Origin: Panagrolaimus kolymaensis
Taxonomy: Eukaryota; Nematoda; Chromadorea; Rhabditida; Panagrolaimidae
Direction of reading: 5' to 3'
DNA length: 64,000 nt
Assembly (NCBI GenBank): GCA_028622995.1
Contig: JAJQJQ010000013.1
Coordinates: forward strand, 3,224,001 to 3,288,000
Positions 12,308-24,295 of this stretch are shown in pieces. A model generated the notes under the pieces. It was given only the letters and a program-made list of their open reading frames with translations. It was not told where the DNA came from and searched no databases. Each line of letters opens with the position of its first letter. The first letter of the stretch is position 1. The position numbers were made by a program, and so were the translations under genes.

Positions 12308-13675
12308 TTATTTATTCCAATTATTTTGAAGTTGTTTAAAATATATTTCTTTTTCTTCTTCCGCATTAAAATTCATTCGCTTTCCAGTATGAGTAAATAA
12401 TTGTTTACTCAACGAATTTCGGGTTGAGGTGTCATTTTGGCCAACAGGGGTTACTTTTAATGCAGACATAAACATTCTAAATATTTTTTTTAATAAATTA
12501 GATGTCAACTATCAATGCAGGGATGATTTTGCAAAAAATGCAAAACCCTTACCTTTTAAAATTATGAAACCATAAAGGATTGGAAAATATTGCAGCCAAA
12601 GCCACACAGTAACCATAAAAAGTAACACAAATATGAAAAAAGTTATACGCAAATCTTCGAAGTAAATCTGTTTGAAAATATTGTGCCGCCAAAATAAGAA
12701 AACCAAGAAAAATATTTAAGAAAAATACCAATGTCGCTACTCGATTAATAATATGCGTGGTTTTAATATTTTCTTGAATTTGGAATCTTTCCGAAAGTGA
12801 ATATCTTTGTGGATCCATTAAAGATGTTTTAAAACATTTTTTATTTATTTTTTCTAACAAAAATAATGAAATGCTAGTTACAATAGTTCCAAATATCAAA
12901 AATCCTGCTACCATTACTAACGTAATTATTCCTAGAAAAAAAAATTGGAATAAAAGTTGCGAAGAAAAAAAATACTGACCACTATAAACTCCAAAAGTTC
13001 CAACAAACCCCGCAAAGATTTGATAACCTAAACAAACACCAAATAATTTATTGGATACAGTAGTTTCATAAGTTTTCAAATTTTTTGTGGCATAATATCT
13101 TTCAAATACCACCGTACTAGCAGTGGCAATAAGGGCAATCAAAAAAAATAATCTAATAATTCCAAGTGTAGTTAAAATTCCCGTACCACTGATTAATATA
13201 TAATTCGATGAAACATTATAAAAAGCTGAAAAAAATTAAAAAACGGTAATAACAAAATAAACTTTATTATCTTGAATAAAAAAATTTTAGAAGTTAAATC
13301 TAGAAATTTTTCTTCTTTTTTTCCGGAAAGTTTAATGAAAAAATTGCAAAAAAATAATGTTGAAAAAACTAATGGAAAAACAAGAAAAGATTTACGTGCC
13401 AAGACCTATACCAACAATAAAAAAGTTTGCTTACCTATATCATCTTGTTGATCTAATGAAGTTATTTCAAAAATAGCAATAACTAATCGCATAAATTGAG
13501 CAATGAAATAATAAATAATTGTAACTTTAATTAATCTCAAAAAATTTGTATGAAATATTGGATATTTTACTATAATATAAAATGCTAAACTGCACATAAC
13601 ATAAATAGACAAATTTATAACGATTTCAAATATCGTTAATCCATGAAATATGTAAGCTGTCATTTCGGCATTCAT
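12308..13675 (-). CDS. Sre-like 7TM chemoreceptor 1
   Basis: Four exons on the minus strand: 13675-13435, 13225-12980, 12931-12553, 12476-12308; intron phases 1, 1 and 2; 344 aa. Key segments: VKYPIFHTNFLRLIK after TM1, ERYYATKNLKTYE after TM3, the long conserved loop SLMDPQRYSLSERFQIQENI before TM6, and NPLWFHNFKR at the TM7 end. The ER..A....YE and SLSERFQ..EN signatures point to the Sre family of nematode chemoreceptors; a related family such as Srab is possible. The start is supported by an acceptor-like TTTTTCTAG 3 nt before ATG. It is the diverged, inverted member of the three-gene group and has a CACCTG E-box about 476 bp upstream. Confidence 0.85.
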
Positions 13676-14150
13676 AACCTAGAAAAATTAAATTAAATAA
13701 TTACAAAAATGTGAGAAAAAGAAAATCAGAAAATTAAAAAATCGCGGATATCGTTTTAAAAGGAAAAAAATACAAGAATCTATGCCAAATTTTTTACATT
13801 CAAAGAACAAAGAATCAAAGATGCAACAATTTTGCGTTTAACAAAAAATATTTTTTTACTTTTTGCATCTAATTTTTTATTTTTTTGTTGAAAATTTGAA
13901 AAAGCAAAACTTTAAAAAAACAAAGCATGAAGAATAATTAACTCTATATTTTATTTTCTAAAACTAAACTAATTATTAAGTTAATTTAATAAAACTAGCA
14001 ATAAAAATTTAATTCTTCCCATAAACAAAGTTAAAGCTTTTAAAACTACACTTATTTTTTCTTTAAAAATTATCAAAAGCAAATACGCAAACATATAACC
14101 ATAAAACTTTGGCAAAAGTACTTTCTGTTTTTACCAGCGTCGGCGAAAAA

Positions 14151-14156
14151 CAGGTG
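14151..14156 (-). promoter_or_regulatory. E-box upstream of Sre-like gene 1
   Basis: Reads TTACACCTGTTTT on the minus strand, 476 bp before the ATG at 13675. Distance and core match the E-boxes of the two sister genes (458 and 522 bp). Confidence 0.45.
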
Positions 14157-15315
14157 TAAATTTAAATGTTAAAGCCAAAAAAGTTTTTTGGATTTACGTA
14201 AAAGCTTTTTTTAATTTTCTTTTTGATTTTTAATTTGGTTTTCAGTTTTTTTCATTTTTTGATAAAATTTTTATCTTAGTTTAAAAATTAATTAAGTTAT
14301 TTTAAAACAAAGAAAAGAAAAACAAAAAAACTAATATCATAGATAGTTTTTTTTAAAAGCAACTAAAAATAAACAATCTTTAATTATTATTTTTAAATTA
14401 TTTTCGCTATTAAAATATTGAATCTTCTGAAGCATAAATAAAAGAAAACAAAAGCATAAATTAATGAACACAATAACAAAATTTAAAATTACTTTTAAAA
14501 GATATATTAAAAAAAGACTTTCGAGAAATTATCAGAAAAAAGCTTTAAAAAGAATAAAAGTTTTTTTTCTTTGCAAATTGGACAACCAAATTAATTAAAC
14601 TTTTAACTTTATTCGATAAAAGTTGTTTTTCTGTCAAAAAACAAAAACTATATTCTTTTTTCTTTATAATTCGCATATTTATTAATTAATATTATTTAGA
14701 AATCACAAAAAAAATAAAGAAAAATTTAATAAATTCTGATGCACGTTTGTGAATAAAACCAAGCATATCAAATCTCAACTTTGTTAAGTGTGTTTTTGTT
14801 AAAAAAGGTGCTTGTTGCTGGTCAAAGCTTAACATAATTAAATTTAATGGAAAAAAAAAATTAATTTATAGAAATAGTGAACCAGCAAAATTTTTTTTTA
14901 GATAAACAAATTTTTTTTATGACACTTATTTATTGATAGCCAACTTTTATTTTAAATGGAATAATTAAATTTAATTTTACAACCGCCTCGAAAAATTGTT
15001 TTTTCTTTCTTTCTTGTTTCTATTAGGTGGGGATTAAAAGATAATTTGCAAGGAAATGAATTATTCATAAACATATATACTTTTGTTTAAAATTACACCT
15101 TTTTTTCATTTCCTTTCCTTGCCTCGCCTCTTTTAATGTTCTTTTGTTAAAGTAACTAACCGGCAATTATTTTTTTTTCAAACCTCCACAAAAATATTAA
15201 CAACAAAAAATTGGGGACAAAAAATTAAGAAATAAAAAATCAATAAGAAAATTAATAAACTTTTTTTTAACATAAATCTGAAAAACACCTTATGGCAATA
15301 TTAATTTTATATTTT

Positions 15316-15321
15316 CACCTG
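15316..15321 (+). promoter_or_regulatory. E-box upstream of Sre-like gene 2
   Basis: TTTTCACCTGTTTTTTTTT, 522 bp before the ATG at 15838. It fits the extended chemosensory E-box form WWYCACSTGYY known from C. elegans chemoreceptor promoters. Confidence 0.55.
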
Positions 15322-15837
15322 TTTTTTTTTCAATAACACCAGCAGAAATTTTGTTGAAAAAGATTTATGACTTTTTGTTCGCTCAAATTTTTTCTTTGGT
15401 TTAATATTTTTGAAATATTTGACAGTCTAGGTGACAGGTTGCCATGTTAAAATATACCATGTTTTCCAATAAGTTTGCCACTGATTGTTTTATGGGTGTA
15501 AAATTATAGGGTCACATCCAAAATTTTTTTTTAAAAAGTACTTGAAGATTCATTTTCCTTAAATTTGTAGTCATAAAAAATATAAAATGTCAAAACATGT
15601 TTTGTTATGCGCAAGACTATCTTCTAATTTCTTTCATCACTTTTATGGCCTAAGAATAAAAAAATTTTGTTTTTAAATTTGGACGTTTTTCACCTCCTCA
15701 TTTACCCTTTGAAGAGGATTTCGTTGTCATTATAAACATTTTTTGTTCTAAAATTAAAAATCGATGTTTTTTTGATTTATCCATTATTTTTTAATGTTAA
15801 ATTCTCAGAGATTTTTAAATTTTTAATTTCAGAGTCA

Positions 15838-17338
15838 ATGGACCCTGCCACAACAGCCACAATATTCCATGGATTAACAATATTCGAAATAGTTATAAAT
15901 ATTTCACTTTATATTATGGGAAGCTTAAGTTTTTATATAATAGTAAAATATCCTATATTTCATACAAATTTTATGAGATTAATTAAATGCATCATAATTC
16001 ATTATTTTATCGCCCAATTTATGCGACTTATAATAGCTTTTTATGAAGTTACTGCGGAGCAAGATATGGGTATGTTTTTTTTCTCGAGTTCTTGCTAAAA
16101 AAACTTGCTATCGTTTATTAACAAACTTTCATTTAAATATTTTTTAAATTTTCCATTCAATCCCGTCAAATTTATTTTATGTTCAGTATTTTTCAGAATT
16201 TTATAATGTATCATCAAATTATATATTAATTAGTGGAACGGGTGTTTTAACAGCTCTTGGAACTATTCGATTATTTTGTTTGGCTGGAGTTTATGCTACG
16301 ACTGGCACAGTGGCTTTAGAAAGAGCATATGCAACTATTAATTTAAAAACTTATGAAACTACAGTGTCTAATAAATTATTCGGTGCATGTATTGGTTATC
16401 AATTATTTCTTGGTTGTATTGGAACTTTTGGGGTTTATAGTGGTGAGTCACATGCTTCACTAATGTTGATAAAAAAAAGTTGTGATTTATTAATTCTACA
16501 AATTTAGTTACAAAAAAATTTTATACAATTTTTTTCATTTAGATGCATTTTTTGACAAAACTTAAAAAAACATAAATACACAAACTTTTGTTCGATTTTT
16601 CATAAATTGTTTCTAGGAATAATAACGTTAGTGATGGCAGCTATATTTATGATGCTTGGAACCATAATCATTTGTATAATACTTTGGTGGTTAGAAAAAA
16701 TAAATAAAAAATGTTTTAAAACTTCGTTAATGGATCCTCAAAGATATTCTTTGTCGGAAAGATTTCAAATTCAAGAAAATATTAAAACCACGCATATAAT
16801 TAATCGAGTTGCAACAATGGTATTTTTCTTAAATATTTTTGTAGCGTCTCTGATTTTAGCCGCACAATATTTTCAAACTGATTTACTTCGAAGATTTGCA
16901 TATAATTTTTTTCATATTTGCGTCATTTTTTACGGTTATTGTCTAGTGCTAGTGGGACTTTCTGCTAACCCTTTATGGATTCATAATTTTACCAGGTATT
17001 TCTTAGTTTATTTTCTATCATGTTTCCTAGTCTTTTCATTGTAAAACAAAATCAAATAGTCTCTGAAATAAATAACAAAAAAATTAATTCTTAAAAATAC
17101 TTTGCATTTTTTGATGAAAAAAACAAGAATGAACAAAAAAAACTTTTATCTTAATTCTCATTATTTTAGAATATTTATAACCGCGATAAAAGTAGCACCC
17201 GTGGGATTAAATGAAGCTCAAAAAAGGATTTCTTTGAGTAAACAACTTTTAACTCATAATGGAAAACAAATGGTTTTTACGGCCGACGAAGAAAAAGAAA
17301 TATATTTTGATCAACTTAATAATCGATGGAATAAATGA
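15838..17338 (+). CDS. Sre-like 7TM chemoreceptor 2
   Basis: Exons 15838-16069, 16197-16442, 16617-16995, 17170-17338; 341 aa; exons 2-4 have the same lengths (246, 379, 169) and phases as in both sister genes. Signatures: VKYPIFHTNFMRLIK, ERAYATINLKTYE, SLMDPQRYSLSERFQIQENI, NPLWIHNFTR. An acceptor-like TTTTAATTTCAG lies 5 nt before the ATG, which suggests trans-splicing and sets the start. A 174-nt block of exon 2 (16244-16417) is identical to the neighbour at 18954-19127. Expected to be a sensory-neuron GPCR. Confidence 0.87.
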
Positions 17339-18459
17339 ATGACTAAAATGCATGAACTTGTTGATGTTTGTTTACTTACCGAAAATTGTTATTGACTTTA
17401 TTATTATTTAATTTTTTAAAACGTTTTAAAAAATAAATTGCACTTTTATGCTTCCCTCACTCATGTTCCTATTGCATATTTCCAAGAAAAAAAAAGAAGT
17501 TTAACGTGGCCTAATATTATTTCTCTTTTAGTAAACGTTTTGAATTTTCCGTCAAAAGTACCTAACAATTATGTCATTACTTTTTTTACGTTTAAAAATA
17601 CCGAAATGACTTGGGTTGCGACTCCATCAAAAAACAGCCCCTGCGACAAATTGTTTACAATGTTTACTAACATCTTACTATTTTACGTTCTATCTTTATT
17701 GTGTCGTCGAGTTGTTGGCTCCAATAAAGTCTATTTCTATTATTATTTTTTTATCTTTCTCGTTAATAGAATAAACTCTAGCACCCAAAATTGATCCCAG
17801 AATCGGGATCTCCACATATTTTTACATACTATGACCAAGAAATATCAACAAAAAAAAACACGGGGGCACAAGAAAACCTCCAAATTTTTTTTTAGCAAAG
17901 ACAATAACTAAAAAAATAATAAAACAATATTAAATTTATAAAAAATTTTTTTTATATAAATCTTAAAAAATTAATTATTTCCATACATTTTTTAATATTT
18001 TCACCTGTTTTTTATTTTAGCAGCAGCAGCAAATTCCAAATTTTTTATTCATCGAAAGTTTTAAGCCATGACTTTATTTGTACGGCCTTTTTTTATTTGG
18101 TTTTAATTTTTCAAATAAGTAACTGTTTTAGTGGTACCTGGCTTTATATGTGAATAGTTGTTAATACCAAACGTTGGTTAAATTATCGAAAATTATTGTG
18201 GTATATCCATGACTTTTTCTTTTTACTGTTAGGTGACACATTATATTTATAAAATTTATAGCCATAGAAAAAATTAAATAGAATAAAAACATATTTTTTT
18301 AGAGTAAACTTCTAAAAAAAATTCGTGATTTTTATGCTTATCGATTCTCAAAACGTTGAGGATTTAGTTGTTATTTTTACGCTTTTTTACTTAAAAATTT
18401 TTTTTGCTGCAAATTTTCTCAGTTTTTTGTAACTTTTATAAAGGTTTTCTTCAGTGCCA
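17339..18459. other. intergenic between Sre-like genes 2 and 3
   Basis: The first 120 bp (GAATAAATGAATGACTAAAA.. onward) recur at 20537-20690. The rest is AT-rich with one E-box at 18002. An ORF at 17438-17794 has no receptor-like or other recognisable features. Confidence 0.55.
18002..18007 (+). promoter_or_regulatory. E-box upstream of Sre-like gene 3
   Basis: TTTTCACCTGTTTTTTATT, 458 bp before the ATG at 18460. The context around it (CACCTG, T-run, then CAGCAG) also resembles the 15316 site. Confidence 0.55.
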
Positions 18460-20008
18460 ATGAACGCCGCCACCGCAGCCTCTATATTTTATGGATTAAC
18501 GATATTTGAAATTGTAATAAATATTTTTATCTATATTATATGCAGCCTAACTTTTTATATAGTTGTTAAATATCCAATATTTCATACAAATTTTTTGAGA
18601 TTAATTAAATGCATAATTATTCATTATTTTATTGCTCAATTTATGCGATTAGTTATTGCTTTTTATGAAGTTACAGCCGATGAGCAAGAAATAGGTAAGC
18701 TTTTATGAGTTATCTACACAAAAATTTGTTATCGGTTTTTACTCTTTTTATCATTTATTTTTATATATTTTTAAATAATTTCTAAAATAATAATGACAAA
18801 GTTTTTGTGATAATCCTTTTCAACCATTTTTCATTTTTTGGCATTATTTAACAGAAACCAAAAAATTTTATTGAAAGGTTATTTGTTTTCTTTTTTTTCT
18901 TTCCAGAATTCTATAATGTTTCATCAAATTATATATTAATTAGCGGCACAGGAGTTTTAACAGCTCTTGGAACTATTCGATTATTTTGTTTGGCTGGAGT
19001 TTATGCTACGACTGGCACAGTGGCTTTAGAAAGAGCATATGCAACTATTAATTTAAAAACTTATGAAACTACAGTGTCTAATAAATTATTCGGTGCATGT
19101 ATTGGTTATCAATTATTTCTTGGTTGTTTTGGAACTTTTGGAATTTATAATGGTGAGTATTAGCTTTTCCCACTTTAAATCCGTTTTTCTTGAACAATCT
19201 TTTATTGAAATGGCCTGCTTTTTCATTTGTGTACACTTTGCAAAAATTGAAACACTTAGAATCCAATTTAATGCAAATTTCTATCATTTTTTTTAGGAAA
19301 AATAACCTTGGTGATGGTAGCGGGATTTATGATATTCACTACAATATTAATTTGTCCAATGCTTTGGTGGCTGGAGAAATTTAATAAAAAATGTTACAAA
19401 ACTTCGTTAATGGATCCACAAAGATATTCTTTATCGGAAAGATTTCAAATTCAAGAAAATATTAAAACCACGCATATAATTAATCGAGTCGCAACTATGA
19501 TATTTTTCTTAAACATTTTTGTAGCGTCTCTGATTTTAGCCGCCCAATATTTTCAAACAGATTTACTTCGAAGATGTGCATATAGTTTTTTTCATATCTG
19601 TGTTACTTTTTATGGTTATTCCGTAGCCCTCGTTGCACTTTCTGCCAATCCTTTATGGATTCATAATTTTACAAGGTAAGAAAAGATTTTTTCATTTTAT
19701 TTCCCAGCTAGTTTTCTTGCTTTTTCGTTGTTGAACAAAAAGAAATTGTTAGTGAAGTAGCAAAAAAATTAATTCTTAGAAATCCTCTGCACAACAAAAA
19801 AACGAGAATTAACTTTGATCGTTATTTATATTTTTTCAGAATATTTATATCTGCAATAAAAGTAACACCTGTTGGATTAAATGAAGCTCAAAAACGAATT
19901 TCTTTGAGTAAACATCTCCTCACCTATAGTGGAAAACAAATGGTTTTTACGGCCGACGAAGAAAAAGAAATATATTTTAATCAACTTAATAATCGATGGA
20001 ATAAATAA
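18460..20008 (+). CDS. Sre-like 7TM chemoreceptor 3
   Basis: Exons 18460-18694, 18907-19152, 19297-19675, 19840-20008; 342 aa. Closest relative is the gene at 15838: exons 2 and 3 are near identical while exon 1 and the introns have clearly diverged. An acceptor-like TTTTCTTCAG ends 6 nt before the ATG. It carries ERAYATINLKTYE and SLSERFQIQENI. Exon 3 has small TM5 changes relative to its sister (LVMVAGFMIFTTILI against LVMAAIFMMLGTIII), so ligand-facing parts differ while the cytoplasmic loops stay fixed. Confidence 0.87.
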
Positions 20009-20536
20009 ACTTAAAATTTTTGTAAACAAGGTTTAAATAAATTTTTTAATGTCGTTCTTTTAACTTTTATTAAAAGAAAGAATAATAGAAATAGTTTAGA
20101 AAGTTAGTTAAAAATTATCCTTCTTTATTTACGCATTAATTATTGCTATTTTAATTTCTTAAAATCTAGAGTCCGATTCTCTCACTTCGTCAGTAAAGAA
20201 TAAAATGTAATTTTCAAACAATATTTCAACTTCTTTTTTCTGAAACATTCAGCTATAAATTTTGCGATTTTCCTAAAATCGCATATTTTTTTATCATATG
20301 CGGTTTACAAACTCGAAGGAATTCTTATTTCTTAAAAATCTTTATAAATATTTTAATAAAATAAAATAAAAATAAAAAGAGAAAAAAAGCATTATTAAAA
20401 ATCCAAGCACTATAAAATTCTTTCTATATAAAAAAGCTTTTACTAATCAAAAATTTTGCATTTTTTACGGGTTTTATCATGTTTCTATGCCTTTTTAACC
20501 TTAATTATGATTTTTTTTTAAAATGAATAAAACACC

Positions 20537-20690
20537 GGAATAAATGAATGACTAAAAGGCTTGAATTTGTTTATGTTTGTTTACTTATCGAAAATTTTTT
20601 TTGATCTATTATTTAATTTTTAACTTTTAAAAAAATAAAATGCGAAAATTATACTTCCCTCATTCTCCATAATATACATGCCACAAATAT
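20537..20690. repeat. second copy of the 3' flank of an Sre-like gene
   Basis: Collinear with 17331-17470, including the last bases of the coding region (GGAATAAATGA). It marks where an earlier receptor copy ended, or where an insertion separated the 18460 gene from its original flank. Confidence 0.55.
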
Positions 20691-21007
20691 AAAATAAAAT
20701 TAACTCTTGAAATTGAGAAAGAAGAGAAAATCTCAAAACGAGCAAATCATTCTTTGCAAAAACATTGTTTTAATTTGCGCCTGTTTTAATTCCTTTCATC
20801 TTTTTTTTGTTGTTAAAAGGCTTAAACGTCATAGAATAAAAAATTTCGCGAACCTTTCAAAAAAAAAAAAAAGCGATATTAGCAATTTATATTCTAAAAC
20901 ATGACTTTTTTTAATTAAAATTGCTTTGAAACGTTTTTTCCCTAAGACTTCAAAGTAAACAACTTCACATTTAAAGGAGCATAAAAAATTTTAAAAGTAT
21001 GATATTT

Positions 21008-21013
21008 CACCTG
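21008..21013 (+). promoter_or_regulatory. E-box upstream of interrupted Srh-like gene
   Basis: ATATTTCACCTGCTTTTTT, 116 bp before the ATG at 21124; the intact paralog at 46034 has the same element at 118 bp. Confidence 0.6.
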
Positions 21014-21123
21014 CTTTTTTAGAATTTTTTAAACACTACAATAATATTGTTTAATTTATTTCTCTTAAGAAAATTCAAGACTTTAATTCATATATCACTA
21101 TTAAAAAGAAATAATCTTTAAAT

Positions 21124-21636
21124 ATGTCAGTAGAAAAAACGGAAATAATTTATAAATTTAATGTTAGTGAAATTTACGATGAAAAATTTGCTTCAAATTA
21201 TTCATTTTTTTGTCATATTCTTTCTATAATAAGTTTATTTTTTGCATTTTTATTATTAATGATAGTTATTTTAAAAACTCCAAATCCAATGAAAAAAATA
21301 AAATTTTATTTAATTAATTATTTATTTGGTGCTATATTAATTCATATAGTGTTGTTTTTAAATCCTCCTATGATTTTATTACATCCATTATTTTTTATAC
21401 ATTCACAAGGAATAAGTAAAAATATGGATTCAACTTTACTATTTTTTATATATTCGTTTATTATATTTGGAGCTCTCATGACTTTAGATTCATCTAGTGC
21501 CATGTTATTTGAGCGGTATTATGCATTAAAAGTAAATGGAAATTCTAAAATTCCTATGTATTTGTTTGGATTTTTGTTTATCACAAACTTATGTATTCTA
21601 ATATTTTTGTTTTTTATTGCTTTTAATAAATCTTTA
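21124..21636 (+). pseudogene. Srh-like chemoreceptor, 5' half of a gene split by Helitrons
   Basis: 171 intact codons: extracellular start, TM1, the KTPNPMKKIKFYLI loop typical of Srh-type receptors, TM2-TM4 and ERYYALKVNGNSKIP after TM3. The frame breaks at ...FNKSL where element DNA starts with CAAGCGCATGG. The missing half is at 33153, in the same frame, beginning YDTVAIPPEN. With the 11,516-bp block removed the ORF is 367 codons without a stop, close to the 362-aa paralog at 46034. Unlike that paralog it has no intron in TM5. As assembled it can only give a truncated protein ending QAHGAHLRWSLTHLL. Both halves are undamaged, so the insertion is recent and an uninterrupted allele may exist. 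Confidence 0.88.
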
Positions 21637-22171
21637 CAAGCGCATGGGGCCCACCTTCGGTGGTCCCTCACCCATTTGTTATGAACATACAAACACTTTT
21701 CGAAAACTTTTACACGATTCTATTGGGACTTAGCCACCACCGCAAGCTTGGCTTCATAACGATACGTTAACGTTGCGTTTTTCGATTTGAATTTTCGGGC
21801 AGTTTTCATATTCCTAAACTACCTCGGGAGCACCATCACTTCATCAACCCTAACCACTCTCTTTCATATTTTAATACATAAAAACATCTCGAAAAGAACA
21901 TATTCCGTTCCAAAAACAAAAGAAAAAAGCGCGCGCTTTCCTTTTCAACACATGCAAAGAGAAACATTCGCGTCGAGAATTTTTTCGATTATGCAAATTT
22001 AAAATGCATGTCCTGATCGACCATTTCGTTTCCGATAAACGAAATTCACATATTCGTAATCAGCGTGAAAAACTGCATAGGACGTGCTAGACACATTTCC
22101 ATTTGCAAGGGGCCACCAAATCGACAAACAAACAAACAAACAGACATACATTCTCGCTTTATATAGGTAGA
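21637..22171 (-). mobile_element. non-autonomous Helitron C, 535 bp
   Basis: On the minus strand it starts TCTACCTATATAAAG, runs through the GTCTGTTTGTTTG tract typical of Helitron 5' ends, and finishes with a GC-rich hairpin (21646-21667, stem GGGACCACC / GGTGGGCCC) about 8 nt before the 3' terminus CTTG. Its 5' terminus touches the CTTG end of element B with no spacer. Its 3' end differs from those of A and B in hairpin sequence (CATGCG before CTTG), so it is a related but distinct subfamily. No ORF. Confidence 0.78.
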
Positions 22172-22506
22172 CAAGATATAAGAAGGGGCCTGCCTACGGC
22201 AGTCCCCACAACTAACATTTATTCAATTTTACAATAACACAAAGTACTCTTCAGCTCACATTCTTTAAAAATCATTTTCTGTCAATGTTAAACTCTTTTT
22301 CTCATAGTTAAATATGAGCAAAAATACTACTACTGCTAACACTCATCATACCTAAAAACAAATTAAGGTTTTAAAAAATTTCAGAAACACGTATATTTAT
22401 TCATTCTAATATGATACAACAAAACAATGCAAAAAGAAAGAAAAACAATTAAAAAAGAGCATACAAAGTATAAAAAAGCTAACAAAAAATGAGAAGAAAA
22501 AAAGCA

Positions 22507-23994
22507 TCAACGGCCAACAAAAGGAATTTCTTCGGCATCCAAAGAATCATCGACTTCTTCACTTTCATCGAGCAAAATTGGATCTTCATTGAAACATTCA
22601 ATTGTGAATAATTCATTAGTGGCTGATTCTCCATCAATACTTGGAATAGGCTTCTTGAATCCAGCGCAGAATCTTAGCATTTTGATGCATTTTCCATCAG
22701 CATATTTTCCATCTTTTTTGCCTTTGAAGATTAACCGACACTTTAACTTTCCATCAGTACAGTTACAGACATATTTATTGAGGCTTCCATAAAAGACAGG
22801 AGCCATAAGTTCCACGACCATGTTCCCTAAAACATAACTAATAATAAAATGAATAGAACAGTAAAACTCACGATAATGTTTGATTCTGTTTTTGCCATTT
22901 TTGTAAAGGTAATCTAGAGAGAGATGATATTTTTCACCATCGTAATCAGGACCAATCTTTTCCTCAACAACAAAAAAAGAAGTGTTGCTGTTCATCTTTA
23001 ACTTGAAGTCTTTTATATCCACACCAGGACGTTTGAATGAGTTCGAATCTCTTGTGACTCTTTGGAAAGCAACCCAGCAAGGATACTGAAAACGTTTAAG
23101 ATTAGTAGTAGCAACATGTAATCAAAAAAAACTTACATATCTAGTTTCGGTACACATTTTACTAAATTCTTCGGCCTTGGAGCCCCATACTGATCCTTCG
23201 AACACTTTCATATTTTTATCACGAAGCAGAACATTCATCACTGGTTCAAGTTTGCCATACGAGCCTTTTACGCGCTTTGGAGCTTCAGGTAAAGAATCCA
23301 GTTGAAATATAAACGTCCTAAAAATAGGTCATATTAATCAAGAGTAAGCAAAAAAAACTTGCTTATCGAGATCTTCTGGTTTTACATCTTGTAAAACATT
23401 TAATTCGTCGAACGCTTCTGCTTGCCTCTTTCGTCTGCCACCAGGAATTTTTACTTTCAATGTAAGATTTGATTCCATTTGAATGCCATAATCGGAAAGA
23501 ATTCGTCCATCTTCAAGTTGTTTGTCTAAAAAAACAAAACAAACATTAACATATTCGTTGTGAGAAGAAAACATACCTGCAAAGATGAGACGTTGTTGAT
23601 CTGGAGGAATACCTTCTTTATCCTGGATTTTCTGTTTGATGTTTTCGATGCTGTCGCCTGCTTCTACTTCCAAGGTGATGGTTTTACCAGTGAGCGTCTT
23701 GACGAAGATCTGCATGACACCACGAAGACGAAGGACCAAGTGAAGAGTTGATTCTTTCTGGATGTTGTAGTCGGACAATGTTCGGCCATCTTCGAGTTCT
23801 TTATCTGAAAATAACAATAAAAAGTAATAAGAATGCAAGAAAAAATAGTTAAACTTACCACCAAAGCTTAAGTGCTGATCTGGAGGGATTCCTTCTTTAT
23901 CTTGAATCTTAGCCTTGACGTTTTCGATTGTGTCGCCGGCTTCAACTTCCAGAGTGATAGTCTTATCAGTGAGCGTCTTGACGAAGATTTGCAT
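22507..23994 (-). CDS. di-ubiquitin fused to RPA-like OB-fold protein, Helitron-borne
   Basis: Six exons: 23994-23859, 23804-23577, 23525-23363, 23317-23137, 23085-22872, 22826-22507; 413 aa; all phases agree. Residues 1-75 are a divergent ubiquitin ([20 protein letters not shown]...LRLRGV) with Gly76 changed to Val, Ile44 changed to Ser, and one residue missing near 41-42. The second ubiquitin is better kept ([17 protein letters not shown]) but has Gly47 to Asp; it ends IPGG followed by RRKRQ, so a deubiquitinase could cut here but not between the units. The C-terminal part ([21 protein letters not shown], later FVVEEKIG) resembles the ssDNA-binding OB folds of RPA70. Intron 3 needs a GC donor (AA|GCAAGT). 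An acceptor-like ATTTTTAG lies 10 nt before the ATG. Plausible role: ssDNA binding during rolling-circle transposition, made as a ubiquitin fusion; the function is inferred. Confidence 0.72.
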
Positions 23995-24097
23995 AATGTA
24001 CAGTCTAAAAATGTGAAAGATATTATGGTAATTTCCTCAACAAAAAAATCAACAAAAACACGCAAATAAACACACAACACATGGAAGCTTATTCCAT

Positions 24098-24295
24098 CTA
24101 ATTTAGAAGACGACCAACTTTATTACACAAAAAATGAAGCAAATGACGAAAAAACAACTGCAAATATTCCATAGAAGAAGAAGATGCTTCGAAGGCATGT
24201 TTAATCCTCACTTCTTTTATGGCCCTTTGAAACGACAATGAAGAACCGCCAAAAATTGTTAATCGTGCTATGAAATTCAATAGCTTTAGCGCCAT
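24098..24295 (-). other. gap between fusion gene and phosphatase remnant
   Basis: A short open frame (MALKLLNFIARLTIFGGS...) occurs here but shows no family match, repeat or splice context that I can support. Most likely spacer. Confidence 0.25.

Larger units (their letters stand above)
13676..15837. other. shared intergenic region between divergent Sre-like genes
   Basis: About 2.2 kb of AT-rich DNA between two genes that point away from each other. It holds E-boxes at 14151 and 15316 and otherwise no ORF, repeat or RNA gene that I can support. Confidence 0.6.
20009..21123. other. intergenic, with copied 3' flank
   Basis: AT-rich. 20537-20690 repeats the DNA that directly follows the stop of the 15838 gene (..GGAATAAATGAATGACTAAA, then TTGTTTACTTA, then TTCCCTCA), although here it lies 530 bp beyond the 18460 gene. 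An E-box sits at 21008. No gene seen. Confidence 0.6.

Noticed and set aside
17438..17794. 118-aa open frame after an Sre-like gene
   Set aside because: It starts inside the copied 3' flank, has no family motif and no counterpart frame in the second copy at 20537.
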